A stretch of DNA of 7,593 bases, from the NCBI GenBank assembly GCA_905194705.1, contig CAJJTI010000090.1, forward strand, positions 1 to 7,593. Direction: 5' to 3'. The DNA comes from an uncultured Solobacterium sp. (lineage in GTDB: Bacteria; Bacillota_I; Bacilli_A; Erysipelotrichales; Erysipelotrichaceae). A model generated the notes under the pieces. The model was not told where the DNA came from. It saw nothing but the letters and a program-made list of their open reading frames with translations, and searched no databases. This document shows, piece by piece, positions 4,692 to 7,593 of this stretch; positions within the stretch are counted from its first letter, which is position 1; every line of letters begins with the position of its first letter. The translations under genes and the position numbers were made by a program.

Positions 4692-4705
4692 AACGGCGAT
4701 TTAGA
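4690..4705 (+). repeat. GAAACG leader repeat, copy 2
   Basis: GAAACGGCGATTTAGA, overlapping the stop codon of the 62-residue gene and just ahead of the next gene's AGGAG. Confidence 0.45.
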
Positions 4706-4718
4706 TAGGAGTGATAAA

Positions 4719-4874
4719 ATGCAGAAAGAAAAAGCGTTAAAGAAATTACAGAAAGCAAAACAAGAGGCTTTAGTCAATTCCGCTGAAATAAGAGTAGGAA
4801 GATTGGAACTCAATGAAGCAATGAAAGCATTGAGAACTATAATTGCTTTGCAAAATGTTTTAAAAAATGAATAG
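4719..4874 (+). CDS. Small basic coiled-coil protein, 51 residues
   Basis: A short gene with AGGAG (4707-4711) 7 nt before its ATG. The product is a single predicted helix with heptad-like Leu/Ile/Ala spacing: a Lys-rich first half (QKEKALKKLQKAKQEAL), a middle (VNSAEIRVGRLELNEAMKA) and a hydrophobic C-terminal part (LRTIIALQNVLKNE). It probably forms a coiled coil or helical hairpin. It has no recognised family. It lies 27 bp after the previous gene and 33 bp before the next, each gap containing a GAAACG leader repeat, which suggests duplicated regulatory spacing within an operon. Confidence 0.65.
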   Translation: MQKEKALKKLQKAKQEALVNSAEIRVGRLELNEAMKALRTIIALQNVLKNE

Positions 4875-4890
4875 GAAACGGAAATTTCAA
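4875..4890 (+). repeat. GAAACG leader repeat, copy 3
   Basis: GAAACGGAAATTTCAA, starting directly after the stop of the 51-residue gene and before GAGAGG of the next. A more divergent fourth copy (GAAACGGAGAATATAA) is at 5838-5853. Confidence 0.45.
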
Positions 4891-4907
4891 GATAAGAGAG
4901 GTGCAGT

Positions 4908-5186
4908 ATGAGTAAAGTAACGGCAGGAATTATGAGAATAAATCAGGAACTAGATAAAATTTCTGGTTTAGATGGTATTGTGGCAGATAAAATTACAAAA
5001 TTAGAAACAGAAGTAAAAGAAATGGTATCTGATATTTTAGAAAACCACTCAGAAGCAAGTATTTTTAATTATTGGGGAAATAACAAAAGTGGTATTTCTA
5101 ATATGTTAGATGAAATAGACAAAGAACCGTTATTAGAAGAAGTTTTGAATAATGGAAAAAGTTATTATTTCAAAGGAATATCGTAA
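4908..5186 (+). CDS. Hypothetical 92-residue acidic helical protein
   Basis: Not recognised. The first two thirds are helical and acidic (IMRINQELDKISGL, VADKITKLETEVKEMVSDILENHS), then a segment with NYWGNNKSG, and a final helix (MLDEIDKEPLLEEVLNN) ending in SYYFKGIS. It has no membrane segment. GAGAGG (4896-4901) is 6 nt before the ATG. It is the last gene of the first run: the next 136 bp are non-coding, contain an AT-only inverted repeat (TTTAATAA facing TTATTAAA near 5203-5227) and a possible promoter. Confidence 0.65.
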   Translation: MSKVTAGIMRINQELDKISGLDGIVADKITKLETEVKEMVSDILENHSEASIFNYWGNNKSGISNMLDEIDKEPLLEEVLNNGKSYYFKGIS

Positions 5187-5269
5187 CCAAGAAACAAATT
5201 ATTTAATAAGATATTTAATTATTAAATATAAAAATTTATTATACTATATTGAATATAAGGGAAATGAAT

Positions 5270-5298
5270 GTGTCACATTTAGAAAATTACAGTAAAAT
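5270..5298 (+). promoter_or_regulatory. Possible promoter with TGTGTCACA palindrome at -35
   Basis: GTGTCA (5270-5275) and TAAAAT (5293-5298) are 17 bp apart, 25 bp before the next ATG. The -35 lies inside TGTGTCACA (5269-5277), a short palindrome that could be an operator. The match to consensus is moderate. Confidence 0.35.
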
Positions 5299-5322
5299 AT
5301 ATTTAGTTAGGAGGTAATACAT

Positions 5323-5526
5323 ATGTCAGAACAAAATAGAATGGAATTAATGAAAGTAATTATAAATTGGTTATTTGATAATAAAGATGCATATCAACGA
5401 GTAAACACTTGTAAGGAATATTTTAAACCATACATTTATGATGTTGATGGAAATTATTTGATTGGAGGTAAGGAAATTAGTGACTTTATTACAGGTGCAA
5501 ATCAAATGATTTATTATGGAAAATAA
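5323..5526 (+). CDS. Hypothetical 67-residue protein
   Basis: Not recognised. Opens with a helix (NRMELMKVIINWLFDNKDAYQRVNTCKEYF), followed by a beta-hairpin-like KPYIYDVDGNYLIGGKEISDFI. It ends in TGANQMIYYGK. It is compact and soluble-looking, with no membrane segment or metal site. A perfect AGGAGG (5309-5314) is 8 nt before the ATG, indicating strong translation. It is preceded by a 136-bp gap with a possible promoter, so it may start a separate transcription unit that ends at the terminator at 5801. Confidence 0.7.
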   Translation: MSEQNRMELMKVIINWLFDNKDAYQRVNTCKEYFKPYIYDVDGNYLIGGKEISDFITGANQMIYYGK

Positions 5527-5581
5527 GATTGTAAAATATGCATGATTATGATAATATTAATAAAAAATGGAGGTATTGATT

Positions 5582-5779
5582 ATGAGCGTATTATTAATTT
5601 TTATTGGATTGGGTTATTTAATTTGCAAAATTATCAGTGAGGCGAATATAAAACCTACTGCGCCTGGCACAGATATGAGACAGGCATATTTGGATAGCAC
5701 AAAAATTAGTAAAAAGGAATTTAATAAGCGTTTGTCAAATGGATATTATGTAAATAGTAATAAAGAAAATGAAAACTAA
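5582..5779 (+). CDS. Small single-pass membrane protein
   Basis: Encodes 65 residues. Residues 2-18 (SVLLIFIGLGYLICKII) form one transmembrane helix, followed by a polar, mostly basic tail with Pro-rich ANIKPTAPGTDM and a C-terminal NSNKENEN. The topology is unclear because basic residues lie on the C-terminal side, which favours an outside N-terminus and a cytoplasmic tail. It may be a small membrane anchor or modulator; no family is recognised. The start at 5582 is chosen because GGAGG (5569-5573) is 8 nt upstream, whereas the earlier in-frame ATG (5567) overlaps that site. It is the last gene before the terminator at 5801-5830. Confidence 0.65.
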   Translation: MSVLLIFIGLGYLICKIISEANIKPTAPGTDMRQAYLDSTKISKKEFNKRLSNGYYVNSNKENEN

Positions 5780-5800
5780 ATAATGAAGTATGTTAGTTAA

Positions 5801-5830
5801 GCCATCAGATTAATTTCTGGTGGCTTTTAT
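5801..5830 (+). terminator. Rho-independent terminator between gene blocks
   Basis: GCCATCAG (5801-5808) pairs with CTGGTGGC (5817-5824), with one G-T pair and an 8-nt loop, followed by TTTTAT. It ends transcripts from the membrane-protein gene. Confidence 0.75.
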
Positions 5831-5855
5831 GATGGAAGAAACGGAGAATATAATT

Positions 5856-5885
5856 ATGAATACATTAATCTTTATTCTGACATGA
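5856..5885 (+). CDS. Possible nine-residue leader peptide overlapping the next start
   Basis: An ATG at 5856 sits 7-8 nt after ACGGAGAA and encodes MNTLIFILT before TGA. That stop overlaps the next gene's start as ATGA (5882-5885). The downstream gene has no binding site of its own, so it would be translated by reinitiation after this peptide. An alternative is that a -1 frameshift split one longer gene whose N-terminus was this peptide. Confidence 0.35.
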   Translation: MNTLIFILT

Positions 5886-6115
5886 ATCCGTGGATGAATT
5901 TAGTTTTATTGGTAAATGATAAAGATTTTGATAATGCAAAAGAAGTAACAGAAAAAGCCTTTGATGATTTTTGGAATGATCCAAAAGTTGAAGAAGAATG
6001 TTGGTCTTATGGAGATTGGATTGGATGGAAACTGAAAGAAGCAGGTATCGAATATGATATGTATAATAACTTAAATAAGAAGTCGGTTGACGAAATGGAA
6101 AAGTGGAGAAAATAA
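5882..6115 (+). CDS. Hypothetical acidic 77-residue protein, start uncertain
   Basis: Not assigned to a named family. An N-terminal strand (NLVLLVNDKDFDNA) leads into a helix (KEVTEKAFDDFWND) and then an aromatic-rich region (CWSYGDWIGWKLKEAGIEYDMY). This strand-helix-strand pattern, with 'VLLVNDKDFDNA' and 'YGDWIGWKLKEAGIEY', looks like small alpha/beta proteins often found in phages and plasmids of Firmicutes. It is rich in Asp, Glu and Trp. The ATG at 5882 lacks a binding site. The frame stays open back to 5801, but no usable start codon lies there, so translation may depend on the overlapping nine-residue frame at 5856-5885. It ends 18 bp before the next gene. Confidence 0.6.
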   Translation: MNPWMNLVLLVNDKDFDNAKEVTEKAFDDFWNDPKVEEECWSYGDWIGWKLKEAGIEYDMYNNLNKKSVDEMEKWRK

Positions 6116-6133
6116 GAAAGGTGGTTGATGAAT

Positions 6134-6754
6134 ATGTTCGGTGGACTATTAGCATTCTTAGGAATCTATGCAGGAAGTGCTGCAAAGGCAGCTTATGATA
6201 ATTATGACATGAAGAAAACAACTCGTACAGTTGATAAAGATGGGAATGTTCATTATATGGACAGATTATGCAATGATTATATCAATGGAGAGCGAGTAAA
6301 GAGAGTTGAAACTACTGATAGAAACGGAGTTAAGTTATATTCAACTGTTGGTGTAAATAGTAGTAAGGTGTATGATACTTCTTATGGAAGGGGTACACAG
6401 CAGTTATTCGAAATGAGTGAACGTGACAAACAAAATGCAATTGAACGTGGCAAATTAGCTTATGTGCAGTACAATCCTTATTTTGGAAGATCGGTTACAA
6501 CGGAGATTGCAACAGGTAGAACAATTACTTGTCTTTTTGAAGGTAAAGATCCAGAAACTAAAGAACCATTTTATAAAAAATGGTATTTTTGTCCTGAGTG
6601 CCAGGATAAATATGATTGGCGAAATACCGTTAAGGGAGATTATGGGATTGATATTACCAAGGAAGAGTATTACAAACTTAAAACTGTGCCAAGTAGTTAT
6701 ACTGAAATACCTAGCGATCAAAAAGTGGCGTGGAAATTGATGAATATTAAGTAA
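6134..6754 (+). CDS. Hypothetical 206-residue protein with hydrophobic N-terminus
   Basis: Not recognised. Residues 2-20 (FGGLLAFLGIYAGSAAKAAYD) form a short hydrophobic, small-residue helix that could be a membrane anchor or signal-like segment. A soluble domain follows, starting with TTRTVDKDGNVHYMDR, whose TVDKDGNVHY and TTDRNGVKLY pieces look like short repeated beta-hairpins. Near the C-terminus, WYFCPECQDKYDW holds one CxxC pair with a rubredoxin-knuckle look, but no second pair is evident, so metal binding would need a dimer. The start at 6134 gives 9 nt from GGTGG (6120-6124); ATG 6128 and TTG 6125 are too close to it. It is the largest protein here and follows the 77-residue gene by 18 bp. 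Confidence 0.7.
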   Translation: MFGGLLAFLGIYAGSAAKAAYDNYDMKKTTRTVDKDGNVHYMDRLCNDYINGERVKRVETTDRNGVKLYSTVGVNSSKVYDTSYGRGTQQLFEMSERDKQNAIERGKLAYVQYNPYFGRSVTTEIATGRTITCLFEGKDPETKEPFYKKWYFCPECQDKYDWRNTVKGDYGIDITKEEYYKLKTVPSSYTEIPSDQKVAWKLMNIK

Positions 6755-6776
6755 ATAAATGGTTGGGTGATGATTG

Positions 6777-7025
6777 ATGAATGATACAAGACGCAGAATG
6801 ATAAGTGAACTTAAAACGCAAATTGATTTTGCAAACAATTACTTAAAAGAAGCAAACAAGAAATTATCTTCTATATTAAGTGAAGAGCAGGACGCATTTG
6901 ATAATATGCCAGAAGGATTACAGAGCAGCTATAGAGGAATGTGTTCTGAAGATGCAATTGATGGTATGGAAGAAGTGAGTGAGAAACTTGACGAAGTGAT
7001 TGAGTTGTTAAATAATATTGTGTAA
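6777..7025 (+). CDS. Small helical-hairpin protein, 82 residues, conserved-hypothetical type
   Basis: Two long charged helices: RRRMISELKTQIDFANNYLKEANKKLSSILSEEQDAFDNM and EDAIDGMEEVSEKLDEVIELLNNIV. They are joined by PEGLQSSYRGMC. The middle motif, EEQ-AFDNMPE-LQSS-RG, followed by an acidic helix with repeating D/E-x-L spacing, resembles a widespread family of hypothetical proteins in Firmicute phages and mobile elements; the biochemical role is unknown to me. A basic N-terminus (NDTRRRM) contrasts with the acidic C-terminus. The start at 6777 is taken over TTG 6774; GGTGA (6765-6769) is 7 nt upstream but weak. The next gene begins 49 bp after its stop. Confidence 0.7.
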   Translation: MNDTRRRMISELKTQIDFANNYLKEANKKLSSILSEEQDAFDNMPEGLQSSYRGMCSEDAIDGMEEVSEKLDEVIELLNNIV

Positions 7026-7074
7026 AATGGAAACAAGAAATAATAGATTCATTGGAAGATTGGAGAGAGAATAT

Positions 7075-7521
7075 ATGAAAATTGTGAGTATTGAATGGCT
7101 AACAGACGAAGTAACGGAACAATTAAATAATGAAGAAACCTGTTATTTGTCAAGTGATAAAGAATATTGGTTATTTACAGATGATAATGTGTTTAATAAA
7201 ATTGGCAAAGAGTTACATTCGATTTCTGTTGCAGAATGGTTGTATGGAAAGTGTGAAGACAATGATTTATCTACAACATTTATGAATACACAATATGATT
7301 GGAGTGATTATAATATGGATGCAGCCGCCGATGTAGATGTGTCTAAATGCTGCAACAATCAATGGGATCAGGTTATGATAAACTATGTGAGAAATGTAGT
7401 TGAAGAATCCATTTCGTATAAATTAGAAGAATCGTTAAGAGAAATGGTGAATTACAAATTTGAAATGGATTATATAAAAGATGCTATAAAAAATGTTCTG
7501 GACTTAGAAGACAAACAATAG
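7075..7521 (+). CDS. Hypothetical acidic 148-residue protein
   Basis: Not recognised. The protein is clearly acidic, with an N-terminal strand-rich region (KIVSIEWLTDEV, CYLSSDKEYWLFTDD). A central aromatic and Asp-rich part includes YDWSDYNMDAAADVDV, and a C-terminal helical half runs through INYVRNVVEESISYKLEESLREMVNYK and KDAIKNVLDLEDKQ. The acidity recalls DNA mimics such as the ArdA encoded upstream, but it lacks ArdA signatures. The start at 7075 is preferred for GGAGAG (7062-7067) 7 nt upstream; the frame is open to 7018 but earlier starts lack a good binding site. It is in the same direction as all genes from 2784. Confidence 0.7.
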   Translation: MKIVSIEWLTDEVTEQLNNEETCYLSSDKEYWLFTDDNVFNKIGKELHSISVAEWLYGKCEDNDLSTTFMNTQYDWSDYNMDAAADVDVSKCCNNQWDQVMINYVRNVVEESISYKLEESLREMVNYKFEMDYIKDAIKNVLDLEDKQ

Positions 7522-7565
7522 CTAATGAAACCAAGTTTTCTTTTGAAACAGAAAGGAATTATTTT

Positions 7566-7593
7566 ATGAAATATGCAAATAGATTAACTGATG
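7566..7593 (+). CDS. Start of a further gene, truncated by the window end
   Basis: Only MKYANRLTD and one extra base are visible. AAAGGAA lies about 8 nt before the ATG, and the gene follows the acidic 148-residue gene by 44 bp, so the rightward gene series continues beyond the window. Confidence 0.5.

Noticed and set aside
6455..6838. Open frames on both strands at 6455-6838 (also 5865-6221 minus)
   Set aside because: These overlap well-supported + strand genes and lack start signals.

Overview
The window is low-GC DNA with A/T-rich codons, strong AGGAGG/GGTGG-type ribosome binding sites and short, tightly packed genes. This suggests a Gram-positive Firmicute, most likely a Clostridia/Lachnospiraceae-type gut or rumen bacterium. 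The content looks like a mobile element (plasmid, integrative conjugative element or prophage) rather than core chromosome: an ArdA antirestriction gene, about a dozen small proteins of unknown function, two small DNA-binding proteins, repeat arrays and large structured noncoding regions. No rRNA, tRNA, transposase, integrase, relaxase or replication initiator is visible, so the kind of element cannot be fixed from this window.

Bases 1-921 hold no convincing gene. The strand composition is very uneven: the + strand is strongly G-rich up to about 420 and strongly C-rich from about 600. Several short repeats lie here. A 59-residue ribbon-helix-helix-like protein is encoded on the minus strand (922-1101). 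Its promoter region merges into an array of two interleaved palindromes, TTGTGCAA (3 copies) and GTACGTAC (5 copies), at 1194-1341. This resembles an iteron or multi-operator region lying between divergent promoters. Rightward transcription from there enters a GC-richer, multibranched structured RNA closed by a perfect 16-bp stem (1412-1528). Next come a 57-residue coiled-coil protein and a 68-residue helix-turn-helix protein, bracketed by a 23-bp inverted repeat whose arms each contain a TAAAG(A/T)CTTTA palindrome.

A near-consensus promoter (2066-2094) then drives about 530 nt of noncoding RNA (2100-2630). It has a 5' pseudoknot, many hairpins and a Rho-independent terminator. Size, architecture, host type and mobile context fit the ornate large RNA class ROOL, but this assignment is an inference.

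From 2784 to the end every gene is on the + strand. ArdA (3014-3529) is the only one with a confident function: a DNA-mimic inhibitor of type I restriction enzymes. It sits in a run of small genes, many acidic, some with C-terminal basic tails, one with a membrane helix. Such a run is typical of an early-expressed anti-defence or establishment region. A terminator at 5801-5830 divides the run in two, and a short GAAACG-containing leader motif recurs before several genes. The likely overall picture is a control region (repressors, repeats, structured RNAs) feeding a rightward block of establishment genes.
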